From contig CAMWKX010000092.1 in assembly GCA_947174955.1 (NCBI GenBank), forward strand, positions 1 to 5,664: a stretch of 5,664 nt of DNA, read 5' to 3'. The notes beneath the pieces were generated by a model. That model did not search any database. It was not told the DNA's origin and was given only the letters and a program-made list of their open reading frames with translations. Positions 1 to 5,664 of this stretch are shown in pieces; position 1 is the stretch's first letter; every line of letters starts with the position of its first letter. The translations under genes were made by a program, and so were the position numbers. This stretch comes from an uncultured Clostridia bacterium (GTDB taxonomy: Bacteria; Bacillota; Clostridia; Christensenellales; Borkfalkiaceae).

Positions 1-1173
1 GCAATCTCCTACGCCGACAGAGAGTTTACTCCCGAAGAGCAGACGGCGCGCGACAGGTACGCCGAGCTGTACGCAATGTACAAAGCCGAAACGGACGCGG
101 AAAAGGAAAAGGTTATCGAGGCGGGCGGACTTTGCATACTCGGTACCGAGCGTCACGAATCGCGCCGTATAGACAATCAGCTCCGCGGTCGTGCGGGCAG
201 ACAGGGCGACGTGGGCGCGTCGGTGTTCTTCATTTCGCTCGAAGACGATCTGGCAAAGAGGTTCGGCGGCGAGAGATTAAAGAGCATTTACACCTCGCTT
301 ATGGACGAGGACGAGTGCCTGCAGTCCAAAATGCTTTCGCGCTCGATTGAAAACGCGCAGAGGGCAATCGAGGGTCGTAACTTCGGTATGCGTAAGCACA
401 CGCTGCAGTACGACGAGGTAATGAACGAACAGCGTAAGCTCATTTACGCAGAAAGGCTCAACGTTCTGCGCGGCGGAAACGTGCACGAGCAGATTTTAAA
501 GTATATTCCCGACTACGTTGCAAAGGTTGTAAACGAAACGGTCAACACCGACGCTATGCCCGAGCAGTGGGACGGCGCGGCGCTCACCGAGGCGTTGACG
601 CAGAAGGTATACCCCGACGAGTGCACCTTCGAGATTACTCCCGAAAGGCTTGCCCACTGGGATTACGAGGCGGCAATCAATAAGATTTGCAAGGAAGTCA
701 CCAAGGCGTACGAAGAAAAAATCGAGAATATCGCAAGGGATACGAACGGTATGGTCGACTTCTACCAGATAGAGCGCGACGAGCTTTTACGTGCGGTCGA
801 CAGGTATTGGGTAGACCATATCGACGCGATGGACCAGCTCCGCAAGGGCATAGGCTTGCGCGGTTACGCTCAGCAGGACCCCGTTATCGCGTACAAGGAA
901 GAGGGGCACGAGATGTTCGAAGAGATGATAGACCGTATTCAGACGACGACTATCACCCGCCTTTTGAAGGGCAGAATAGTGCGTATGCCCGCCAATATGA
1001 TTAACAGAGCGGCGCAAGCTCCCGCACAAGCATCCGCACAGGCACCCGCGCAAGCTCCCGCACAGCCTGCGGCAGCCCCTTCGCCCGTAGCTCCCGCACC
1101 CAAACCCGTTGACGATAAGGGTAACTTTGTCCCCGAAGGCACCAAAATCCATAGACCTAAAAAGCAGGGTTAA
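1..1173 (+). CDS. secA: Protein translocase subunit SecA, C-terminal part (5' end outside window)
   Basis: SecA is the ATPase motor that drives preproteins through the SecYEG channel at the inner face of the membrane. The frame is open from base 1, so the gene starts upstream; 390 residues are visible, under half of a typical SecA. The fragment opens in the second nucleotide-binding domain. GTERHES (142-162) and the arginine-finger motif QLRGRAGRQGD (178-210) are intact, followed by FFISLEDDL. The helical scaffold/wing region follows, with DRYWVDHIDAMDQLRKGIGLRGY near 799-867 shown by the key residues W270, D272, H273, D275, M277 and R280 of the fragment. The last ~55 residues are a low-complexity Pro/Ala/Gln tail ending in HRPKKQG. 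The usual C-terminal zinc motif (CxCxSGxxxxxCC or CH) is absent. The ATG at 76 is internal, not the start. prfB follows after 8 bases, the order known in Bacillus. Identity is essentially certain; the altered tail is the only oddity. Confidence 0.98.
   Translation, partial: AISYADREFTPEEQTARDRYAELYAMYKAETDAEKEKVIEAGGLCILGTERHESRRIDNQLRGRAGRQGDVGASVFFISLEDDLAKRFGGERLKSIYTSLMDEDECLQSKMLSRSIENAQRAIEGRNFGMRKHTLQYDEVMNEQRKLIYAERLNVLRGGNVHEQILKYIPDYVAKVVNETVNTDAMPEQWDGAALTEALTQKVYPDECTFEITPERLAHWDYEAAINKICKEVTKAYEEKIENIARDTNGMVDFYQIERDELLRAVDRYWVDHIDAMDQLRKGIGLRGYAQQDPVIAYKEEGHEMFEEMIDRIQTTTITRLLKGRIVRMPANMINRAAQAPAQASAQAPAQAPAQPAAAPSPVAPAPKPVDDKGNFVPEGTKIHRPKKQG
1015..1062 (+). repeat. Four 12-base QAPA-type repeats in the secA tail
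   Basis: Four consecutive imperfect 12-base units encode Gln-Ala-Pro-Ala, Gln-Ala-Ser-Ala, Gln-Ala-Pro-Ala and Gln-Ala-Pro-Ala. They are followed by more Pro/Ala-rich sequence to about 1110. Units 1 and 4 are the same in DNA (caagctcccgca); units 2 and 3 differ by a few bases. This is an in-frame coding repeat that makes a flexible linker, and a 12-base period can expand or contract without breaking the frame. It is not a mobile element or a CRISPR array. Confidence 0.85.
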
Positions 1174-1181
1174 TATAAAAA

Positions 1182-2282
1182 ATGTTTAAAGCAGACGATT
1201 ACAGATTAAGATTAAAATCGCTTTCCGAAACGCTTGCGGAGGCAAAATACGCGCTGGATATCGACAATTTAGGCGAAAAGCTCGCCTATTTCAAAGCCGA
1301 GCAGGAAAAGCCCGAAGTGTGGCAGGATTTAGAAAAGTCCAAGCAGGTCGGGCGCGAGATATCCTCAATCGAGAACAAGATGGCGGCCTACGAAAAGGGC
1401 AGGTGCGCCGTTGCCGACGCGCTCGCTTTCGTCGATTTAATCGAGGAAGCGGACGACGAGAGCCTTATTCCCGAGCTCGAAACTATGATTTCGACGGCGG
1501 AAGAGGATATCGACGATATGCGTATCCGCGCGCTGCTTAAAGGCAAGTACGACGCCAACAACGCCATTTTAAACCTGCACTCGGGTGCGGGCGGCACCGA
1601 GGCTTGCGACTGGACGCAGATGCTGTACCGTATGTATCAGCGTTACTGCGAAAAGGCGGGCTTTAAGGTCACCGAGCTGGATATGGAAAGCGGCGACGAA
1701 GCGGGCATAAAGTCGGTTTCGTTCAAGGTGGACGGCGAGAACGCCTACGGCTTTTTAAAAGCGGAAAAGGGCGTGCACAGACTCGTGCGCATATCGCCTT
1801 TCGATAGTAATAAGCGCCGCCACACGTCGTTTGCCTCGCTGGAAGTTATGCCCGAAGTCGACGACGCGGGCGAGGTGGAAATCCGCGACGAGGATATCCG
1901 TATCGACGTTTACCGCTCGTCGGGCGCGGGCGGACAGAAGGTCAACAAGACCGAAACGGCGATAAGAATTACGCACTTCCCCACGGGTATAGTGGTAACC
2001 TGCCAGAACGAGAGAAGCCAGCTTCAGAACAAGGAAATGGCGTTCCAGTATCTGCGCGCAAAGCTGATTGAAAGGCAGATAGCCGAACGCGAAGCGGCGG
2101 ACGCGGAGATTAAGGGCGAGATAAAAAAGATAGAGTGGGGCAGTCAGATACGCAGTTACGTATTCTGTCCGTACACGCTGGCAAAAGACCACCGCACGGG
2201 CTATGAAAACACCAACATTCAGGCGGTTATGGACGGCGACATTCAGGGTTTTATAATCGACTATTTGAAGAAAACCGTATAA
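1182..2282 (+). CDS. prfB: Peptide chain release factor 2 (RF2), no programmed frameshift
   Basis: RF2 recognises UAA and UGA in the ribosomal A site and triggers hydrolysis of peptidyl-tRNA in the cytoplasm. The protein is complete at 366 residues, against 365 for E. coli RF2. The codon-recognition tripeptide SPF lies at residues 205-207 and marks RF2 rather than RF1, which has PxT. The catalytic GGQ is at 250-252 in the context SSGAGGQKVNKTETA. Both positions match the E. coli numbering. The N-terminal ~110 residues are helical and acidic, as in domain 1 of the family. Many bacteria carry an in-frame UGA after codon 25 and need a +1 frameshift. Here Leu25-Asp26 is read directly as CTG GAT (1254-1259), so that autoregulation is absent. 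The start lies 8 bases after the secA stop. The only Shine-Dalgarno-like bases are AGGG at 1166-1169, 12 bases away, so translation may be coupled to secA. Confidence 0.98.
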   Translation: MFKADDYRLRLKSLSETLAEAKYALDIDNLGEKLAYFKAEQEKPEVWQDLEKSKQVGREISSIENKMAAYEKGRCAVADALAFVDLIEEADDESLIPELETMISTAEEDIDDMRIRALLKGKYDANNAILNLHSGAGGTEACDWTQMLYRMYQRYCEKAGFKVTELDMESGDEAGIKSVSFKVDGENAYGFLKAEKGVHRLVRISPFDSNKRRHTSFASLEVMPEVDDAGEVEIRDEDIRIDVYRSSGAGGQKVNKTETAIRITHFPTGIVVTCQNERSQLQNKEMAFQYLRAKLIERQIAEREAADAEIKGEIKKIEWGSQIRSYVFCPYTLAKDHRTGYENTNIQAVMDGDIQGFIIDYLKKTV

Positions 2283-2284
2283 AT

Positions 2285-2289
2285 GGAGG
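2285..2289 (+). promoter_or_regulatory. Strong ribosome binding site GGAGG
   Basis: GGAGG lies 6 bases upstream of the ATG at 2296. This fixes that start over the out-of-frame ATG at 2283, which overlaps the site. It is one of the two strongest Shine-Dalgarno sequences in the window. Confidence 0.85.
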
Positions 2290-2295
2290 ACGGAT

Positions 2296-2835
2296 ATGGA
2301 AAACGATTTCACGTTGACCTCGTACAAGGAAGTCAGCACGGAGCTCAGCAAAAAGCTTATCAAGCTGTATAACGCAAAGATTTTCCCCAGGCAGGGCAAG
2401 ATTTTTGCTGATATGCTCTTTCAGTCGGGTATAGAGGCCGGCTCGTACCTTGCCGCGCTCGCCGATATCGAGGAGCGAATGGTCAAGATAAATCTTGCAA
2501 CCAACGCGATGATACATTTAAACCAGACGGAATATCTCGTAAACGTAATGCGCGAGGCGGGCTATTACGCGCCCTACCAGGTTGCCGAATTCGAGGAGTT
2601 TTTGGACGTGCTTACGCGCGCTATGAAAGATTTGCTTATAAATGCGTACGAGCAGATGAGAACCAAAAACGTTCAGACCGTAGTGGCAAAGGCACCGTTG
2701 CAGAGCATTCCCACGAGTAAGCCCGTCTCCGATAATTCCAGACCCGTTCCGCCTCCCGTCGTAGTCAACACCGACCCCGACGGCTTTAACGCGCCCGTGA
2801 GCGGTGTGGACAAGGCGGAAAAGAAAAAGAAATAA
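2296..2835 (+). CDS. Four-helix-bundle protein, S23/Avd-like, with disordered basic tail
   Basis: The 179-residue product has two parts. Residues ~13-122 look all-helical and carry the pattern of the S23 (23S rRNA intervening-sequence protein) four-helix-bundle family. A helix is followed by FADMLFQSGIEAGSYLAAL (about 37-55), matching the family pattern L..QL.RSG.SIGANI.EA. Then comes KINLATNAM with NQTEYLVNVMREAGYY (76-91), matching the family's K(L/I)xxALKE..ETEYWL.LL...GY. A last helix follows at about 94-122. Residues 123-179 are Pro/Val/Ser-rich, probably disordered, and end in AEKKKK. No signal peptide or membrane segment is seen. Related folds include Avd of diversity-generating retroelements, which binds nucleic acid as a pentamer, but no reverse transcriptase or repeat pair is visible here. 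The gene lies 13 bases after prfB and 2 bases before tsaD, suggesting a cytoplasmic, possibly RNA-linked role. Family assignment is by eye and the function is unknown. Confidence 0.8.
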   Translation: MENDFTLTSYKEVSTELSKKLIKLYNAKIFPRQGKIFADMLFQSGIEAGSYLAALADIEERMVKINLATNAMIHLNQTEYLVNVMREAGYYAPYQVAEFEEFLDVLTRAMKDLLINAYEQMRTKNVQTVVAKAPLQSIPTSKPVSDNSRPVPPPVVVNTDPDGFNAPVSGVDKAEKKKK

Positions 2836-2837
2836 AT

Positions 2838-3875
2838 ATGTACGATTTATCCAAGTATAAAATCAAAGAAACGCCCGTTATTCTCGGCATAGAGAGTAGC
2901 TGCGACGAAACGGCTTGCGCGGTAATACGCGGCAGGCAGGTTTTGTCCGACTGCATAATTTCGTCTGCCTCGGAACAGGCTCTGTACGGCGGAGTAGTGC
3001 CCGAAATTGCCAGCCGCGCGCACACCGACGCGGTGGACGAGGTCGTGACGAAAGCTTTAAAAGAGGCGGGAATATCCCCTGACCAAGTGGACGCGGTTGC
3101 CGTAACCTACGGCGCGGGACTTCTGGGAGCACTGCTTGTGGGCTTGTCATTTGCCAAGGCGTTCGCGCACGCGCACAATATTCCGCTTATTGCGGTCAAC
3201 CATATCCGCGGTCATATGGCGGCGGCGTATCTCGAACAGCCCGACTTGAAACCGCCCTTTATAACCTTGCTTGCAAGCGGCGGTCATACGGCGATATTAC
3301 ATACCAAATCGGAGCTCGAAGCCGAGATTCTGGGCGGCACCTGCGACGACGCCGCGGGCGAGGCTTTCGACAAGGTCGCAAGGGTTCTGGGGCTTCCATA
3401 CCCGGGCGGACCCAACGTGCAAAGACTTGCGGAGAGCGGTGAAAAGGCTATCGAATTTCCCTCCGCGCTCGTGAAAAACTCAAACGGTATTACCTTTTCG
3501 TACAGCGGCTTAAAGACAGCGGTCATCAACTATATGCACACCGCCGAACAGCGCGGGCAGACGGTAAAGAAAGAGGACGTAGCGTATTCGTTCCAGTGCG
3601 CGGCAATCGACCCGCTTGTAAAAAAGACGGTGGAGTGCGCGCTCAAACTGAAAGTGCCTACCGTCGTTGCGGGCGGCGGAGTGGTTGCAAACGACTATTT
3701 GAGAAACGAGCTTAAAAACGCGTGCCTTTCGGCTGGAATAACGCTCGTTTTGCCCGACAAAAAACACTGCACGGACAACGCGGCAATGATAGCTTCCGAG
3801 GGGTTGAACCAGTATACGGCGGGCAACTTCGCACCCCTTTCGGTCAACGCCAAAGCGCAGATACCGCTTAAATAA
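2838..3875 (+). CDS. tsaD: tRNA N6-adenosine threonylcarbamoyltransferase TsaD
   Basis: TsaD (formerly Gcp/YgjD) transfers the threonylcarbamoyl group from threonylcarbamoyl-AMP to A37 of ANN-decoding tRNAs, making t6A, together with TsaB and TsaE in bacteria. The protein is complete at 345 residues, normal for the family. The ASKHA-fold motifs are in order: GIESSCDETA (17-26), ASRAH (58-62), metal-binding H122 and H126 in NHIRGH, SGGHT (147-151), DDAAGEAFDKVARVLGL (170-186), FSYSGLKTA (220-228), GGGVVAN (279-285) and CTDNAAM (311-317), where D313 should be the third metal ligand. Small departures are YGAG at 91-94, where YGPG is usual, and ASGGHT where VSGGHT is usual. The start is 2 bases after the previous stop and has no clear Shine-Dalgarno sequence, only an A/G-rich tract, so it is probably translationally coupled. 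Its usual partners tsaB and tsaE are not in the window. Confidence 0.97.
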   Translation: MYDLSKYKIKETPVILGIESSCDETACAVIRGRQVLSDCIISSASEQALYGGVVPEIASRAHTDAVDEVVTKALKEAGISPDQVDAVAVTYGAGLLGALLVGLSFAKAFAHAHNIPLIAVNHIRGHMAAAYLEQPDLKPPFITLLASGGHTAILHTKSELEAEILGGTCDDAAGEAFDKVARVLGLPYPGGPNVQRLAESGEKAIEFPSALVKNSNGITFSYSGLKTAVINYMHTAEQRGQTVKKEDVAYSFQCAAIDPLVKKTVECALKLKVPTVVAGGGVVANDYLRNELKNACLSAGITLVLPDKKHCTDNAAMIASEGLNQYTAGNFAPLSVNAKAQIPLK

Positions 3876-3876
3876 C

Positions 3877-3880
3877 AAGG
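3877..3880 (+). promoter_or_regulatory. Moderate ribosome binding site AAGG
   Basis: AAGG (continuing to T) sits 8 bases upstream of the ATG at 3889 and just after the tsaD stop. It supports that start for the propeller-like gene. It is weaker than the sites at 2285 and 5073. Confidence 0.6.
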
Positions 3881-3888
3881 TCTGAATT

Positions 3889-5073
3889 ATGATAAAATTC
3901 ACGTTTGCCGACGGGCAGGATATGTGCGTATACGACGGCGAAAAGGTCAAAAAATATACGAGCGCATACGTAGAAAATTATAAGGAAAATTCCGCAAGAG
4001 CCGCGCGCAACAGCGAGTGGAAGCACAGCGGCGAGGGCGCGATTTTCCGCGGCGATACGAACCGCCGTGCGGGAGGCACGGACGGCGTGGAATGTTCGTT
4101 GGGCGGCATATATCCCGCGGCGAACGACGATTGGGTGGTATATTCCTTCACGGTAAACTCGACTTCGGGAATATATAAAAAGTGCTTAACCGATACGAAA
4201 ACTCCCGAAACGCACGTAATTAATTCGAACAATTTAGTCTTTTCGGGCGGCTGTCTGGACGTAAACAACGACAAGCTTGCAATCAGCGTAAAGCGCAACT
4301 ATTACAATTCTGATATCGCCGTATTCAATATGGCTACGGGCGATTACAAATGCGTGACGGACGGCGACACTCTCGATTCGGATCCGTTCATATCCCCCGA
4401 GGACGGCAATATAATTTACTTTTCCTCGCGCGGGGTGGGTAGGGACAATCACGGCGAATTCGTCGAATATTCCCCGTCGGTTATATGCAGGCTTGATTTG
4501 CACTCGATGACCATCGACGAGATAGAGCCGCCCGCGGGTTACAGTTATTTCAAGCCCGTGATGTATAACGGCAAGCTGTACGCAATCAAGGCGCCGTTAA
4601 AGGAAAAGCGGCACAACGCGTTCGTCGAATTTCTTTTGTTCCCGTACCGCATATTGCAGGCGATAGCAAGCTTTATAAATCTTTTCGTCACGGCGTTTAC
4701 GGGCAAGAGCCTTACCGAGGGCGGAAGCAATCCCGCGCGCGGCAGAGAGTACGACAGCCGTAAAATTGCCGTTTCGGGCAATCTTATCGACGTGGACAAA
4801 CAGCTTAAAAAGAACGCAAGCAAGAAGGACAGCGACTTCGGATTTATTCCCAAGAGCTGGCAGCTTGTGGAGGTGGAGAGCGGTAACGTTATTAAAAGCG
4901 GCATAGGCGACTTCGATATCGCCGAGGACGGCACGATTATCGCAACCAACGGCAGGCGCATTTTCGAGATAAAGGACGGCAAGAGCAAAAAGGTGTGCAA
5001 CGCCGATTTCTGTATAAGAGTAAATTGCCGCCACGCCTCACGCAAACGGCAGGACACGCTGTTTGATTTTTAA
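3889..5073 (+). CDS. Uncharacterised protein, beta-propeller-like with a hydrophobic insertion
   Basis: I do not recognise a named gene. The 394-residue product starts without a signal peptide or lipobox. Most of it is short strand-turn-strand units with Gly/Asp/Asn turns, as in TolB/WD40-type propellers. Examples are WVVYSFTVNSTSGIYKKC (82-99), LAISVKRNYYNSDIAVFNM (130-148), the PD40-like DPFISPEDGNIIYFSSRG (165-182), VICRLDLHSMTIDEI (198-212) and DFDIAEDGTIIATNGRRIF (341-359). The pattern is interrupted by a basic-then-hydrophobic stretch at about 238-290. Its core, 244-272, is rich in Phe, Leu, Ile and Val and could be an amphipathic or re-entrant membrane-contacting segment. A Lys/Arg/Asp-rich stretch follows before strands resume at ~291. 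The C-terminus holds several Cys residues (370, 375, 380). The gene is 13 bases after tsaD and 11 bases before ileS, so it is probably co-expressed with both. The propeller call is inference from pattern only. Confidence 0.75.
   Translation: MIKFTFADGQDMCVYDGEKVKKYTSAYVENYKENSARAARNSEWKHSGEGAIFRGDTNRRAGGTDGVECSLGGIYPAANDDWVVYSFTVNSTSGIYKKCLTDTKTPETHVINSNNLVFSGGCLDVNNDKLAISVKRNYYNSDIAVFNMATGDYKCVTDGDTLDSDPFISPEDGNIIYFSSRGVGRDNHGEFVEYSPSVICRLDLHSMTIDEIEPPAGYSYFKPVMYNGKLYAIKAPLKEKRHNAFVEFLLFPYRILQAIASFINLFVTAFTGKSLTEGGSNPARGREYDSRKIAVSGNLIDVDKQLKKNASKKDSDFGFIPKSWQLVEVESGNVIKSGIGDFDIAEDGTIIATNGRRIFEIKDGKSKKVCNADFCIRVNCRHASRKRQDTLFDF
4618..4704 (+). other. Hydrophobic segment inside the propeller-like protein
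   Basis: Codons 244-272 encode a stretch dominated by Phe, Leu, Ile, Val and Ala (FVEFLLFPYRILQ, then ASFINLFVTAF) with one Glu and one Arg. It is preceded by the basic LKEKRH. It is long enough to reach across or lie along a membrane, and is unlike the polar strand-rich sequence on either side. Because of the internal charges and a Pro, a surface-lying amphipathic helix pair is at least as likely as a true transmembrane helix. Confidence 0.6.
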
Positions 5074-5078
5074 AGGAG
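5073..5078 (+). promoter_or_regulatory. Strong ribosome binding site AAGGAG for ileS
   Basis: AAGGAG lies 6 bases upstream of the ileS ATG at 5085. It overlaps the last base of the preceding TAA stop codon. It fixes the ileS start and supports the end of the upstream gene at 5073. Confidence 0.9.
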
Positions 5079-5084
5079 ATTACA

Positions 5085-5664
5085 ATGTACAAAAAGGTAG
5101 ACACATCACTCAATTTCGTTGAGCGTGAAAAGGAAATAATCGAGTTCTGGAAAGACAACGGCGTGTTCGAAGAGAGCATTGCCAAAAACGAGGGCGCGGA
5201 GGAGTTTTCCTTCTACGACGGACCTCCCACGGCTAACGGCAAGCCGCACGTGGGGCACGTTCTGACCCGCGCAATGAAGGATATTATTCCCCGCTATCAG
5301 ACTATGAAGGGCAAGCACGTTTTGAGAAAGGCGGGCTGGGATACCCACGGTCTGCCCGTCGAGCTGGAAGTCGAGAAGGTTCTCGGCATCGACGGCAAGC
5401 CGCAGATCGAAAGCTACGGCATCGAGCCGTTCATCAAGCAGTGCAAGCAGTCGGTATGGAAGTACAAGGGCGAGTGGGAAAAGATGTCCGACCGCCTCGG
5501 CTACTGGGTGGATATGGACAACCCCTACGTCACCTACGACGACAAGTATATCGAAAGCGAGTGGTGGGCACTCAAAGAAATGCACAAAAAGGGGCTTTTG
5601 TATAAAGGTCACAAAATCGTGCCCTATTGCCCCCGCTGCGGCACGGCGCTCTCCTCGCACGAGG
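5085..5664 (+). CDS. ileS: Isoleucyl-tRNA synthetase, N-terminal part (3' end outside window)
   Basis: IleRS, a class I synthetase, charges tRNA-Ile with isoleucine in the cytoplasm and edits valine. Only the first 193 codons are visible, of the roughly 900-1,050 expected. The nucleotide-binding HIGH motif appears as HVGH (residues 55-58) in FYDGPPTANGKPHVGHVLTR. It is followed by GWDTHGLPVELEVEK (84-98) and the Cys pair of PYCPRCGTALSSHE (180-193), consistent with the start of the editing-domain insertion. The FYDGPP and GWDTHGLPVE wording resembles the clostridial/eukaryote-like (type 2) IleRS branch rather than the E. coli type. The KMSKS motif and C-terminal region lie beyond the window, so the type cannot be confirmed. 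The start has a strong AAGGAG site and follows the upstream stop by 11 bases. There is therefore no room for the T-box leader that often precedes ileS in Firmicutes. Confidence 0.97.
   Translation, partial: MYKKVDTSLNFVEREKEIIEFWKDNGVFEESIAKNEGAEEFSFYDGPPTANGKPHVGHVLTRAMKDIIPRYQTMKGKHVLRKAGWDTHGLPVELEVEKVLGIDGKPQIESYGIEPFIKQCKQSVWKYKGEWEKMSDRLGYWVDMDNPYVTYDDKYIESEWWALKEMHKKGLLYKGHKIVPYCPRCGTALSSHE

Noticed and set aside
1015..1062. 12-base repeats as a possible CRISPR or regulatory repeat array
   Set aside because: The units are contiguous, imperfect and in frame with secA, and encode a typical low-complexity linker. There are no spacers.
2283..2285. ATG at 2283 as an alternative start
   Set aside because: It overlaps the GGAGG site, has no ribosome binding site of its own, and is out of frame with the 179-residue product.
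1755..2399. Long open frame of 214 codons on the - strand
   Set aside because: It is antisense to conserved prfB, covering its GGQ region. It arises from the codon bias of the + strand, and its translation has no recognisable motif.
2296..2835. Diversity-generating retroelement accessory gene (avd)
   Set aside because: The fold resembles Avd, but no reverse transcriptase, template/variable repeat pair or target gene is visible, and the neighbours are housekeeping genes.
4545..5057. Overlapping - strand frames of 170 and 145 codons opposite the propeller-like gene
   Set aside because: There are two competing antisense frames in the same place and no ribosome binding site or motif was recognised. 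The + strand frame has a ribosome binding site, a coherent strand pattern and operon-like spacing.
4975..5073. Possible frameshift at the end of the propeller-like gene, given its odd Cys/Arg-rich ending
   Set aside because: Its stop runs directly into the ileS ribosome binding site with tidy spacing, and the other frames stop within a short distance. The existing end is the simplest reading, though homologs were not available to confirm it.
5106..5660. Long open frame of 184 codons on the - strand
   Set aside because: It lies fully antisense to ileS, whose + strand translation matches conserved motifs throughout, so this is a shadow frame.

Overview
The window is a compact stretch of bacterial chromosome in which every gene reads on the + strand. 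The order is secA (3' part), prfB, a small four-helix-bundle gene, tsaD, a gene of unknown function resembling a beta-propeller, and ileS (5' part). Four features point to an uncultured clostridial member of the Bacillota, possibly a gut lineage: the secA-prfB linkage, known from Bacillus subtilis and other Firmicutes; the clostridial style of the SecA and IleRS proteins; the GGAGG/AAGGAG ribosome binding sites; and a base composition that looks close to half GC. The genus cannot be fixed from this sequence.

Layout: 1-1173 is the C-terminal half of the SecA translocase ATPase. It ends in a Pro/Ala/Gln-rich tail instead of the usual zinc-binding motif. 1182-2282 is a complete release factor 2 read in one uninterrupted frame, without the usual programmed frameshift. 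2296-2835 encodes a small S23/Avd-like four-helix-bundle protein with a disordered, lysine-ended tail. 2838-3875 is a complete TsaD (t6A synthesis). 3889-5073 encodes an unrecognised 394-residue protein with beta-propeller-like strands, interrupted by a strongly hydrophobic segment. 5085-5664 is the first 193 codons of isoleucyl-tRNA synthetase.

The gaps between genes are only 2-13 bases, and none can hold a terminator, a promoter or a riboswitch leader. The window therefore reads as part of one transcription unit or read-through cluster. All five visible stop codons are TAA and all five visible starts are ATG.

The recognised genes are core translation and secretion functions. RF2 ends translation, and TsaD makes the t6A modification on ANN-decoding tRNAs, which include tRNA-Ile. 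IleRS charges that tRNA, and SecA exports proteins. No mobile element, CRISPR array, RNA gene or clear horizontally acquired region is visible. The two less ordinary genes are the four-helix-bundle protein and the propeller-like protein with its hydrophobic insertion. I do not see a clearly new system.
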